Part shown: in pieces, positions 1 through 10,711 of the stretch
Layout: the number at the start of each line of letters is the position of its first letter
Position numbering within the stretch: position 1 is the first letter of the stretch
Assembly (NCBI GenBank): GCA_002812745.2
Contig: NCSJ02000147.1
Location: forward strand, 38,316-102,315
Direction: 5' to 3'
Source: Scytalidium lignicola
Lineage: Eukaryota; Ascomycota; Leotiomycetes
DNA length: 64,000 bases
Notes under the pieces: generated by a model
What the model was told of the DNA's origin: nothing
The model's input: the letters and a program-made list of their open reading frames with translations, nothing else
The model's database searches: none
Translations under genes and position numbers: made by a program

Positions 1-1071
1 TAGCAAGCATATTTACTCACACAGTGGGTAGGCGTACAAACAAGTCCTAGCTACCGCCAGACAGACTCCATTCTTCATCCCAGAATGCGTTAATACTACA
101 ATCTGCTACCCATACGCAACTGATCTCGACGTTCAGACATTGATGCTTGGTAATTTGCTGGCTGCTCCTGATTTCCCCGCAATCTTTAATGGTATTTATG
201 CTGCACTGAATGGCGATGGGAGTTTCTTCGCAAATGGACCAAGTAGCCTCGAGAGTGTGGTTGCAATGCCTCTTTTGTGTAATGATTATGGTAGGTTAAC
301 TCTGGTCTACTTGAATCTCCTGTTCTGTTTACTCATATTGGCGCTAGAGTACGAGAGAAATTTCAAGACTTTTCGGATGTCTCTCGAACAAGGACTGAAG
401 GTACAACCTCTCGAGGAATAACCTCTATGATAAGACAGATCACTGATGATGCACAGAATGACATAACTGGAATCGGACAAACTCAAACCTGGCTAATTCA
501 GGTAATAGCTGTCTGAAAAGCGGCAAGGATGCTGTGCTAACTTCACTAAAGCTCATGTGCTCAGCTTGGCCTTTCCCAGTACCATCTTCCAAGCCCTTAG
601 ACGTCAATAAAAAAATGCTTCTTGTCACTGCCGACTTTGATGCCAGGTATATTTCACTTCTATGACCTCATTCGTTGAATCTCACGTCATACTAATATAT
701 AAGTTAATGTACTGACTTATCCAGCGCGCCAACGGAATGGACAACATTTGCGTGGGAACAAGCTCCCAGCTCCACTTTAGTCGTCAGACATGGAGATGAT
801 CATGTCTCATTCCTACGTTCGTCCTCCCTCCTATTGTTTCAAGACCATGCCACTAAGCAGTAGAAATTTAGTCGTCGATCAGCCATCCACCAAGATCACC
901 AAAGCGTTCTTGAATACTGGGATCCTACCAGTGGCTCAAGAGAGTGAGTTCGTATCTGTGTATACACCAGGAATGACTCGCAAGCCAATCTCGAATCCAT
1001 ATTTAGTCCCCGTTGGCGCACTGGCGGGTGACGTGGACAGTGGGAATGTCACCGTAGAAGTCCCATTCTGA
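1..1071 (+). pseudogene. Alpha/beta hydrolase with TAP-like C-terminal region, 5' truncated and frameshifted
   Basis: This is the 3' part of a fungal, probably secreted, serine hydrolase related to tripeptidyl aminopeptidases; the 5' part lies outside the window. Coding blocks can be followed through plausible introns at about 291-346, 498-550 and 649-723. Diagnostic pieces are CSAWPFPVPSSKPLD, then KMLLVTADFDA, then STLVVRHGDDHVSF, which holds the catalytic-site histidine region, and finally NPYLVPVGALAGDVDSG near the end. The block with the RHGDDH motif and the last block (stop at 1069-1071) are in different frames. The break falls between about 800 and 870 and no intron with correct splice sites repairs it, so I call it broken. 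The family is fairly secure; the intron positions less so. A sequencing error is possible, though the shift is not in an obvious homopolymer. Confidence 0.6.
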
Positions 1072-2637
1072 GGTGTTGCCTATCATCGGCGACTTCAAAT
1101 GTTGTGGTGCTATCGCATGGTCGGATCTTCCATGAGCCAACTCATACTCTCTGCCTGTAGTCTTAAAACGTGCTATTCTTCTTCTCTTATTTATTATAAC
1201 AAGGTAATCATATGTAGATTTAAGTTCAAATTTTCATAATATTATAGTTAAAGAGATGCGTAAGGAAATCGCCGCTACGTGTGTATGCTCCCCTTTAAGA
1301 AACCTCGCACTGTCTACCTTGCTTAACAATTTCAAAATTTATACTAAACCTTAATTGACAAGTTAAACTATAAGTCAATATAAGGTTACTTGATATGTTA
1401 GATAATTCTTAACACAGTTAATATTTGTATTTCTAAACAAAAGAGAATGTTATAATATGTTTTTCCACAATGTTTTTTGCGTATTTTGTATACCAAAGAA
1501 GTTTTACAGAGTAAAAGGCTTTTAATTAAGTGCAATAATATTATTGTTAGAAGGTAATACTACTTATATGTATCCGAAGGTAGTAATACCACTTATAAAG
1601 CATATATTACTATAAGAGACAAGTATATATATATGACTAGTTATACAGTAGTTAATTCAGTAGTTCAGTTCTATGATCCTTACCAATTATGATTGGTGAG
1701 CTTCCGGTTATTACTTAAGTTTTATAACATTTCCAGACTAGATGTTTCTAAGCTGCTATCCCAACGGAAGATAATCAGCAGTGTTCCTCTACCCCTACAA
1801 CTTAAATCTTTACGCTTTGGACTGTAAAGGACTGTAATTTAAGAACTTGATATGAATGTGTAATATTTAAATTTTGTATTAATCTAATTAAAAACTATTA
1901 CGTCATGCAGTTCAAATATCAATTGCATGAATAGTTTAGGTTGCACTACTCAGAGGTATCTAGCCACACTAACGATGCCTATCGGTGTCAGTTTAATTAT
2001 AGAATCAATCCATTCATCACGTACGCGATAGTCCGGGGCATTGCAGAGTTTTAGATATAACTAGCAATGATAGCACAGTACTAGTGGTATGAAAATGTGG
2101 GACTAATATAAAATTATAGCATGTTAAACCCCGAAATGGCTATGCAACAGGCGAGTAGAAAACTAATAATATCGTTCTCCATAATCTAACACTGTGGCTG
2201 ATTGAAGCGCTGCCTAGTTATCAGTACTGATGCTGAATAGTGTTCTACTAATATTTCTTAATTCTTATTATACGATCGCCCCCATATTTCACATAGTAGC
2301 GCTTATGGCAGACAAGAAATTTGCTTACTTCTTTAATGTGATCCAAGCTGGGTTTCGGCATTTTGGACCCAACCTTACCTAAAGGGAGTTTGGCCAAAGT
2401 TTCCCAACATATAGTAGTGGAACACCTGCAAGAAGCCTACGAACCAACACTCGTCAAGCTACTAGTACTCTTGCACAAAAAAGCTAACTTGGGGGTTGGC
2501 AATTAATAGTCAAAACCCGTCAATTCTGACAGTTGAAATTATTTTAGTACATGAATATGAACAGAAACACAAAATTGCTAGAATAAAAATTTCTATAATT
2601 CAACTTCCCCTTTCTTGTATAAAGCCACAAATTTAAG
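1072..2637. other. AT-rich gap without a recognisable gene
   Basis: No coding block or RNA gene is recognisable here. The stretch is rich in TA and AT steps and in short repeats. It includes a 14-bp perfect palindrome (CAATAATATTATTG, near 1533) and two similar copies of a GTAATAC-type segment near 1553 and 1584. This fits mutated repeat DNA, but I cannot name the parent element. Confidence 0.5.
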
Positions 2638-5298
2638 TTATTTAATTTTTGATTTCACTGGCCATGCATCTATTATTGCCTCTTTTCCTGTCAATGTAAA
2701 ATTAAAAGTTGCCTGAAAAAAGTGTTAGGAAATCACAGTTCTCAATATAGACCAAGATTGAATTTCTCACCTGGGTTGGCTGATCAACAAGCAATGAATA
2801 TGATCCAGGATACAATATAGTGTTCCCATTTTCGTCTATCCTTGAGAGTGATCCGAGGGTTAGTTTCAGTATTACAGTGTGTGCGCCACTTCCGGGTATA
2901 TTATGAATCCGTTCGTAGGCAACCAGAGACTTTAGTGGATATGGAGTTGGCCCAAACTTGCCCGATATGAAAAGAAGTGTTACAAAATCACTTGTTGTCG
3001 TACCAGTGTTGGTAATGGCTGCCGATATGTTTTTGAATAAGCATTGGTCTAGACGGTTCGTTCGCTTATCACACTTGCTGAGAATATTTTGGATATTATA
3101 TGAATGGGTACCAGTAGGCTGGATGATTGAAGCGGTGAATGTAGTATAGTGAATACCAGAGCTGTATCTTGATTAGTCTCATGCAACGTTGATAAGGCCA
3201 ATAGCGTGGAAACATCATACCCAAATGGGAAAACAGCAGTGCCATTATACCACTTATATGTTCTACCAGGACTTTTGGGGCCGGGCCTTAGAGCCATGTT
3301 CGTCATATCCACTTCGTTGACGTAGCTAGAAGGGTACTGAGTCACCGGCAGGCGGCCTGCGGGTGAAACTTTTCCTAACACGATATCCATTATAGCAGTT
3401 CCGCCATCTTGACCTGGATAGCCCCCCCCATAAAATAGCGCTAATGTTTGGGTTGTTGAGAAACGGAGTGTTGTCAAGCTGGCCGCCACCCATCTGAATT
3501 ACAATAGTTGGTTTTCCCAATGCCGAGATCTGATAAACCAGATCAATTTGGCTCGCGGCCCAATTAAGAAAATTTCGATCATGCTCTGTGGGTAGAGCTC
3601 AAATTAGCAATGTCACCACTGAACTATTTCTAGCCTGGCTTACCTTCGTTCTCATCTAGGCTGCTGATGCCCCCCATGAAGATGACATAATCGGATTTGT
3701 TGGCTGCCGCGACTGCGTTACTCCAGTCATCTGTGCTAGGATCCCTCTCACCTGCGTTTCCATACGCATAATTAACCGTGATATTGCGCGATTGCAATGC
3801 AGAGAGCGGGCTACGCAAAAATGGAGCATTTCCTGCATAAGTCCCTTGAAGGTCCGTGGGTGCAATACCCCAGAGACCAACGAGAGCAATTGAAGTCGTC
3901 GGTGTGACATGCAAGGGCAAAGTTCCATCGTTTGTCAACAGAACAGTTCCCTCTACCGCGGCTTGGTAAGCTAGTTGCTGGGCGGCTGCCGTATTTACAT
4001 CACTCCAGCTCAGAGAACTGTACGATTGTGTTGCGTCGGAGTCGAAATATCCAACCTTGACTAGGGATGAGTATAATCGGATCAAGGCTTGATCAAGAGT
4101 TGCTTCAGTGGTCAAATTCTGAGAGATGGCAAGCCTAAGATAGTCTGTGTAGTATATACCGTCGTTTAGATCAACTCCAGCGTTCTATCGAGTATTGATA
4201 TTATTAGCTTCAATTAATACCATATTGAGACCATGTCAAACAACGATCACCTCACCAGTACATCTGCAACACTCCTTTCTCGAGTAGTTGCGTAGTTATG
4301 TGGCATGAATATATTCTGAATCGCATCCTGGTCCGAAACTATCCATTGGTCGTCGTGGTTCCAGCCCCAATGCTCTCGCACAACTGTCTGGATAAGGTAA
4401 CTGTTCGCGCAGTTAGGAATCCCATTTCTGAGTTGTAAGCACACATCAGGGCCCCAACATTGGCGTCACGGGTACAAGATTTGAAAGGTTGTAAATAATA
4501 CTCCACAAGATCTTACGTTGAGACCATAGCATCAAATCCATAACGGACGTTTCCTTGCCAGTTTTCTATATCGTAAGCGACGAAATGTTTGCAAGTAGCA
4601 GTCACCTTCCTCTGTTTTGGGTCGATGCCACCTTGGAGTCCCGTAACATAATGATAGGCGTACGATAACACATGAAAAGAATCCTCTCCAAGGGTCTCTG
4701 TCCGAAACTTATTAATAGGCTAGAGAAAGATAAAACGCCATGCAAAGATACCTTGTCCACGACCCCATCTAAGGTCTTTGAATAGATTAATATTTAGGGT
4801 CCAAAGGTCTAAACCGGCACGGTTAAAGTTGTTGAAGGCTCGGGCTTCTATGCTAATTACAGATGCGACAGCATAAATGAGAGCATCATCGAAAGCAGCG
4901 CCCATCGTTATAGCTAAACCTTTCATCAGCAGCCATCCAGGTGTCCAGTTCAAGCCTAAGCACTCACGCTGAGGAAAGGACGTAGCATAAGCAAATTCTC
5001 CAGATGTGGAGAAATTAACACCTTCTGAAATGCCAAGACCATGCAGACCTTCATTCCACCATTTGTAAGGAGGTAGACCAATACAGGGTACTCCAAGAGC
5101 TGTTTTACCCACGTTATTAAGTTTCTCCTGCAGAGTGAGCGCCTGAACAAGTGCTGAAGCTCTCTCCTTAGAGCTCAAACTTCTGTTGCAAATAGCATTT
5201 CTTGCTAATAAGTCATTTGCACAGAGTGTTGCCTTGTGCGCCACTACTTCTTGAAGAAGCAAAAACACCACGCAAATAAAAGAAAGTGTGTATCTCAT
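2638..5298 (-). pseudogene. GH3 beta-xylosidase, decayed by three lesions
   Basis: The parent gene encoded a secreted glycoside hydrolase family 3 beta-xylosidase that releases xylose from xylo-oligosaccharides. The start at 5298 gives a signal peptide followed by the N-terminal domain (PPYKWWNEGLHGLG, TSFPQ, GAAFDDAL, EARAFNN). Then come the nucleophile region (WIVSDQDAIQNIF), the C-terminal sandwich (KPTIVIQMGGGQLDN, YPGQDGG) and a fibronectin-III-like tail ending at 2638. Introns that restore phase lie at 4914-4977, about 4702-4751, about 4188-4240, about 3599-3655, 3162-3220 and 2713-2770. Three defects remain. TAA at 4513-4515 replaces a conserved Gln before DLVEYYLQPF. One base is missing between MCAYNS and NGIPNC (about 4421-4440). 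A run of eight G (3422-3429) has one base too many between ILWGG and YPGQDGG. The G-run error could be technical; the other two look real. Confidence 0.85.
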
Positions 5299-5460
5299 GA
5301 TGTATGTTTTAGTAATAGATATAACAAAATGGCACTTTATAAAGAAGTACAATTAAGTCGAAGCTCCCAAGACACCATACAGCAACAAATATTTTATTGA
5401 TCTTCTCCTACCCAAGATATATATATTTCACCATCGTGTAAATACCTGTATACCTTCACA

Positions 5461-5542
5461 ATGCTAAGATACGTCGTATTCATATATGTTGACGATCTGT
5501 TACTAGCTAACACCAATCTCTGCAGAGGATTGAAAATACAAG
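5461..5542 (+). mobile_element. Ty1/copia-type reverse transcriptase fragment
   Basis: Translation from 5461 gives a short peptide containing FIYVDDLLLANTN, then a stop. YVDD followed by two to four hydrophobic residues and a small residue is the catalytic box of retrotransposon reverse transcriptase, and this wording is typical of Ty1/copia elements. No integrase, RNase H or LTR could be recognised around it, so this is a relic of a few dozen codons. A chance match is possible, but the motif is specific. Confidence 0.55.
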
Positions 5543-6135
5543 AACGATGCTCAAATTGTTGACAATCTCCGCCACTGCCTAGTTGTTGCCTTCAGGATTG
5601 CTACCGAGATCTCCATATGTGCGAACAACGAGCATTCCTGTTAGCTCAAAAATGGTAGGCGGATCACAGCCAAAGTCAAATCACCGAGTAACCACCGCAT
5701 TAGAGTAAGACGTTTGATGATTAGTCCCCCTAATAGTGTAACTATACCACTGGGCCGTAACTTACGAACAGAGAAGACCGAGAGTTGCAAGTAAAACTAC
5801 ATCTCTATCCCGCAATGCAATGGTACAGCTGTGCAGAGTATACGATCGTATTCGTATTGAATATTCCGGGCAATGCCTTTCGGTTGGTCTGGTCTCAGAC
5901 TTCGCCTCAACCTCTAATCATATGTACTGCGGTATTATAATCACCATTTATTCACTGATATGATAAGTACTGTAGAACAAAGTAGCTACATGTAAGGACG
6001 ATGCACGCACTAGTACTGTATTCACTGACCAACGGCCACACCATTCGAGTATCATAAATGCTGTAACGCCGACTTGCGAGAGAGGCACGCAGTGGTTTGC
6101 GTAAGATTCGGCTGCCTCACTAACCTACGGGACTT

Positions 6136-6186
6136 GGCATATTTCGTATACAAGTAATACAGTAATACTGGTATACGAAATACGCC
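6136..6186. repeat. 51-bp near-perfect inverted repeat
   Basis: The arms GGCATATTTCGTATAC and GTATACGAAATACGCC pair over 16 positions with one mismatch. After one further mismatch another four bases pair (AGTA with TACT), leaving a loop of about nine bases. The core ATTTCGTATAC / GTATACGAAAT is perfect. The structure lies between the retroelement relic and a tRNA-like promoter pair. It could be the tip of a small transposon or a foldback element; no target-site duplication is evident. Confidence 0.7.
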
Positions 6187-6209
6187 ATCTTCAAGGGGCT
6201 GGAGCCCGG

Positions 6210-6250
6210 GGAATTGAACCCTGTTGGCACGCTAATTCCCCTTTAAGCTA
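6210..6250 (-). other. tRNA-like A-box/B-box pair (possible SINE head or tRNA relic)
   Basis: On the minus strand TAGCTTAAAGG (6240-6250) resembles the RNA polymerase III A box, and GGTTCAATTCC (6210-6220) fits the B box. The start-to-start distance is about 30 bases, shorter than in a functional tRNA. The acceptor stem does not pair, so this is not a working tRNA gene. A tRNA-derived SINE remnant or a decayed tRNA are the options; chance cannot be excluded. Confidence 0.3.
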
Positions 6251-6975
6251 GGCTGGAAGATCACATCCTGGAATGGATTAAGTAGAACATTGGCCGCAGA
6301 AGGATTATCGCTATCGCTGCGCCGCCCAACCTCACACCGCCGAAAATATATCGACCTGTAATGTAATACTTTTAATTCCATCCTTCTGATACATACCGTA
6401 TTCAATTATGTCACCAACTTTGTCGTCAATGAGTTGAGTGATCCGTGATTTGATCGTACCCGTTTCGGTTCATCCTAATTTAATATCTTAACTACTTTAA
6501 CCTCCCAAGCTTAAGCGCTGAATTGGGGCTTTTGCAGAACCATATAGGTAACGAATTATCTCTGATTACCCAATGGGCAGAGTTGGCCCGAATCGCTGAA
6601 GACTTGCGTGCGAAAATTTCTCTCAACTATGAACTTGCCAGGCCGAAAGTGTCAGGGATTGGGAGAAACGTAAAACTGGCAACATTGCTAGATGCCAGGC
6701 AACAGTGTAGATCGAAATTGGCTTTGGTCCGTCCTTCACTCTATGATTTTTATTATAGAATAATACCTTATGTTTTATACATAACGATACACATATAAAT
6801 CTTCATTGGAATTGAGTAAATCTTTACATTGTCAAAACTTACACTTCCTAGAATAGCAGGTAAAAGAGCATGGTGCTAGAGCGCATCTAAAATACAATAA
6901 AGGTATTCATCCATATTTTAACAAGAGCCTGGTGTTATATGAGCCTAGCACCGAACAATAATACTTTTACAATCA

Positions 6976-8452
6976 TCATATGACCTTTCTGGTGCTATTC
7001 TCAAACTCGGCCACCACTAATTCCTGTAACGGCCAGCGAATCCAACTCTCCCATTCCTTTCCTAATGTCTGATAAATAGTTTAAAGTAAGCATCTACTCA
7101 TGCCTCCATTCCACCAAAAGTGATCGATTTTGTTCAGTAACAGACNAAAAATGTGCTAGAAGAATCAATACCACAACATGTCGTCTATAGACAAGCCCGA
7201 TATAATGATTTGAAACCTTAACAGGCCATGAATATACAATAGCAATAAAGTCGACGTCTTCTTGTGCCAAGATTATCAAGCTATACAATTCTTCAAGCAT
7301 TTCGAGAGCCTCATTTAGAGAAGAGATATCTTCCAGGGTAAAGTCTGTGCTTTCCACTGACCAAAGCTGTGTCAATGTTGCAAATCGTTCTTTAACTTCA
7401 GGAAGAAGCTCAGTAGCTATGACCTTCTCGGGTACAACCTTCAACAACGGTGATAGAGAACCCGTATTAATCCAGTCCCAAGCACCCTTTAATACATGGA
7501 CTCCGCGTAAGACCTTTACCCATTCAGCTGTAGTTTCTTCCTCCAGACTACTATTAGTATTTTTAAAAAACAAATTTCTCGTTTTGTCTGTTGAAATCCA
7601 ATAATGAATAGTAAGAGTAGATGAGAAGGCCAAGGACACATCACAATTTTCCAATGTCACGTTGATAATAGTTGTCCGAAATATACCCAAGCCTTTTTGA
7701 TAATAATGTATTGCTTGGGAATATAGATCCTTCATGCGGTTAGGCTTGAGGCGCGCCATGTGGAGAGCTGTTATGGAAAAGATACCATGAAGGAGGTAGT
7801 GGTAGGAGAAAGCTATTTTTGGGAAGATTTGTTGCCATACCCTTTGCTGCTCAGGTAAGCAACACAAGGTTAAGCTTGTAGTTGTGATGAAGTGATGGAG
7901 GAGCTCGAAGTCCGATATACTGAATCCTGGACCGATAGGTATACAAGGAGATATGCAAGCCGGTGAAGGAATTTGAAATAAAGGACTAGATGCATTTGTT
8001 AGGGAGTTGATGCTTTGGATAGAGGTAAGAGGCGACAAACTCGTCGGTGGCGGCAGGCAATAGACACATGATAATAAATATCGAATACAGTTGTTACAAG
8101 CGGGTCTAGTTTCATCACACTACAATCAGATTGCCAATATGNAAAAAAATAGGTGAAATAGTAAACGACTATGAAAACTTGAGAGGATTGGTTACTTTAA
8201 GGAAAGGTACCAAAGCATCTAATCAAATGTGCAATGCTCAGGAAGTAGGATAAGATAACCTCCAACTCATGCTTATTTAAACATCAGTATCCTGGTCATC
8301 CTTGTATTCCAGACCTCAAAGGTCCTGTTGAGCTCCGAATCAAGACCCAATTTTTTTTTTAAGAAAATGGTTTAACCTACCTTAATTCTCCGCTCTTTGC
8401 ACTGTGTGCACCCGTATCTTGACTTCTTATGGGCTCTTCTACGTCGGGGCAT
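6976..8452 (-). pseudogene. UPC2/ECM22-like Zn2Cys6 transcription factor, damaged 3' end
   Basis: Exon 1 (8381-8452) encodes MPRRRRAHKKSRYG and the first half of a zinc cluster. A 261-bp intron (8120-8380, containing an N) separates it from the second half (CDETRPACNNCIRYLLSC), giving the spacing C-x2-C-x6-C-x6-C-x2-C-x6-C. Downstream, ISDFELLHHFITTTSLTL is typical of the regulatory domain of sterol-uptake-control (UPC2-like) proteins. After ILLAHF the frame is lost at an N next to an A/T run (7146). The next frame carries the expected tail, HFWWNGGMSRCLL, then KEWESWIRWPLQEL, ending at 6976, but it contains an in-frame TAA at 7081-7083. The N shift may be an assembly fault; the stop suggests true decay. 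The function would be DNA-bound gene control in the nucleus. Confidence 0.75.
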
Positions 8453-8812
8453 AATTTCTTCCTTCCCTCGATTGGATGCGAAAGATGGTCTGAAGAAAGC
8501 TCAAAGGTAGAGGGCGACGAGGTCAATACGAGTAAATTAAGGTGTTACAGAATACGAGTAGTGACTAACGTGATATGGGCGTCGTAACAGCACGGGCAGG
8601 GTTTGCCAACCATCTGCAGGCCATTTTAATTGTCGATGAGCACAGGCCAGTGCATTTAACTCGAAAGGGCTGTGAAACTCGAGCCTTTGATAGGTGATTG
8701 ATTTGAATACCCACCTTCGAGGGATCAACAAAAACTACATATGGCATATATAGCACCTATCTCTGATGAACAATCATCCCGTACTTTTTCCAACAAACCC
8801 AATTGATTCGCT
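8453..8812. promoter_or_regulatory. Divergent upstream region of the regulator relic and the dehydrogenase
   Basis: A 360-bp spacer between two divergent starts. A TATA-like GCATATATAGC (about 8741-8751) lies some 65 bp before the dehydrogenase ATG. No further element is recognised. Confidence 0.35.
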
Positions 8813-10012
8813 ATGGCTTCTTACGCTGAATATAACGAGAAGACAGAAGCTTCAGAAGTAGTCAAAGCATTTAGCGGACAAATAAAGAGAAAGACAAGTC
8901 AGTCCTACCCTTCCAATCCCGATACAATCATTTCTCATCCACCCTAGTTCTCATCACTGGTGTCGGACCAGCGGGCATCGGCGGCGCAGTAGCCACAGAG
9001 ATTGCATCCCAGGGCCCGGCTCTTATCATTCTCGCCAGTCGTACACTATCCAAGATCGAAGCTGTTGCTGCGCAAATCAAAGCTTCCTACGCATCCGTGG
9101 AAACTCGAGCTTTGGTAGTCGACTTTAGCTCCATAGAATCTGTCCGCCAAGCCGCAGCAAAGGTTGTAGCATATCCAGAGTCTACCATTGATGTATTCAT
9201 ACACAATGCCGGCCTCATGGACCTGCGTCCAGAGCACCGAAAAAGCGTTGACGGAATAGACGAGCACCTTGCGATCAATTTCGTCGGCGGCTTCCTCTTC
9301 ACTAATCTTATCTTGAACAAGATCATTGCGGCAGGACAAATTACGGGCGATGCACGTATTGTCATTGTTGCAAGTAGCGCATCTTCAATCTCGCCGGTCC
9401 GATTCCACGACCTCAATCTCGATAAGACAGCACTGGATGTTCCGGAAGAAGAACTACCCAATGTGGCGTTCTTGGAAATGTTTGGCATTTCCACAACCGC
9501 ACCATATATTCCTTGGGTTGCGTATGGGCAATCTAAAACAGCATCCATTCTGTTCGCGGTCCAGTTAGCAGATGTATTGAAGGGCAAAGGAGTCACCGTG
9601 AATACTCTGCATCCTGGCGGTAAGATATTACCAAGCCATCCTTTCCTCATTCTAGATATTAATTCGTTGAACAGCTGTTCGTACTGAGCTGCAACGTACA
9701 ACTACCGACAAAGACCTGGGTGCGACAGCAACAATGATGTACTGGAAGACTTTGAGCCAAGGCGCATCAACCACGTTGGTTGCTGCGTTTGATCCAGCGA
9801 TGAAAGGTAAGTTCCTCACGTACCTTTTCCCTGCGGTATTTCCCATAGTAGGTATAGGGCTGCGTCCGCTAACTGTAATCGCAGAGAAAACGGGCGCGTA
9901 CTTGGAGGACTGCCAGATAAAGGATGCAATGCCATATGCGACTGACTTGACTATTGCGAAGAGGCTGTGGAAGATTGGCGAGGACATTGTGGGTCAGAGC
10001 TTTGATGTTTGA
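8813..10012 (+). CDS. Short-chain dehydrogenase/reductase (retinol dehydrogenase/WWOX-like)
   Basis: An NAD(P)-dependent oxidoreductase of the classical SDR fold. Exons 8813-8897, 8948-9619, 9675-9806 and 9885-10012 join in phase and give about 338 residues. Visible motifs in order are the Rossmann glycine motif TGVGPAGIGGAVA, the HNAGLM turn, the catalytic serine region (IVIVASSAS) and the catalytic YGQSK (Y-x3-K). The C-terminal GAYLEDCQIKDAMPYA is typical of fungal proteins annotated as WW-domain or retinol-dehydrogenase-like. The substrate cannot be told from sequence. The gene is intact although both flanking regulator genes are broken. No targeting signal is visible, so it is probably cytosolic. 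Confidence 0.9.
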
Positions 10013-10711
10013 GACTTTTCTCCTGTACAGTAGTCTTTTAGCTTCTTCACAATAGTAATTTACAGTTAACCATTGATAATCCCTTCTAAAGAATAATATT
10101 TTGGTTTGTAACCGATCTTGTGATCACAAGATATCTATCTGCCTAAGGACACCAGTGATTAACATGACCGATCCAGGGCTATAATCTTCTCCACCACTGA
10201 TATTCAGTGGACACAGTCTGGTGAATAGAGCTACACCTACCGTTTTAGAGTCTAAGGATAGCCAGAAAGTAGTATCACAGTGATTGGCCACCACCGAGGA
10301 CCATCCGAGATTATCGAAGACATTAGAGTACTGCCCATGTCGGCCTCTATATAATAAAACAGCGGTGACGCTGGTTGGTATTTGTCATCGGTCATCACGC
10401 GCCCTAAGCCGGTCATATTTCCTTGGGTAATGATATACTTTAATTGATTCGTCATCGTTCCTGTGAACCAGTTTTAGATGGCTAAGCTAAGTATGTAGGG
10501 GTCGATGCCTGCCTAGTGTAAGATTATCCACATTTTGGAGTTTTACTTGATGCTTTGTGTTATATATCGACAGTTTAGTTTTTGATGACCATCATTGGAG
10601 CAGATTTTGAATTCTGCGTTTGCTAGAACCTATCTCTATGTAATAGCATTTTAGAGATACATATTTGTCTTCTTCATATTTAATATTTCTCGCGTTAGAT
10701 ACTTGCTTGAC
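10013..10711. other. Intergenic, no supported gene
   Basis: Contains only a 67-codon ATG-initiated open frame on the minus strand (10252-10455) without a recognisable domain. It could be a scrap of a lost gene; I do not annotate it as coding. Confidence 0.4.

Larger units (their letters stand above)
5299..6975. other. Gene-poor spacer between xylosidase and regulator relics
   Basis: Apart from the reverse transcriptase relic, the hairpin and the tRNA-like pair listed separately, I find no gene here. An open frame at 6523-6798 begins with TTG, has no recognisable domain and is not supported. Confidence 0.5.

Noticed and set aside
6523..6798. Open frame of 91 codons on the plus strand
   Set aside because: Begins with TTG, no domain, no splice partner, lies in a decayed repeat-rich spacer.
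10252..10455. ATG-initiated 67-codon frame on the minus strand
   Set aside because: No recognisable domain and no neighbouring exon; could be a gene scrap but cannot be supported.
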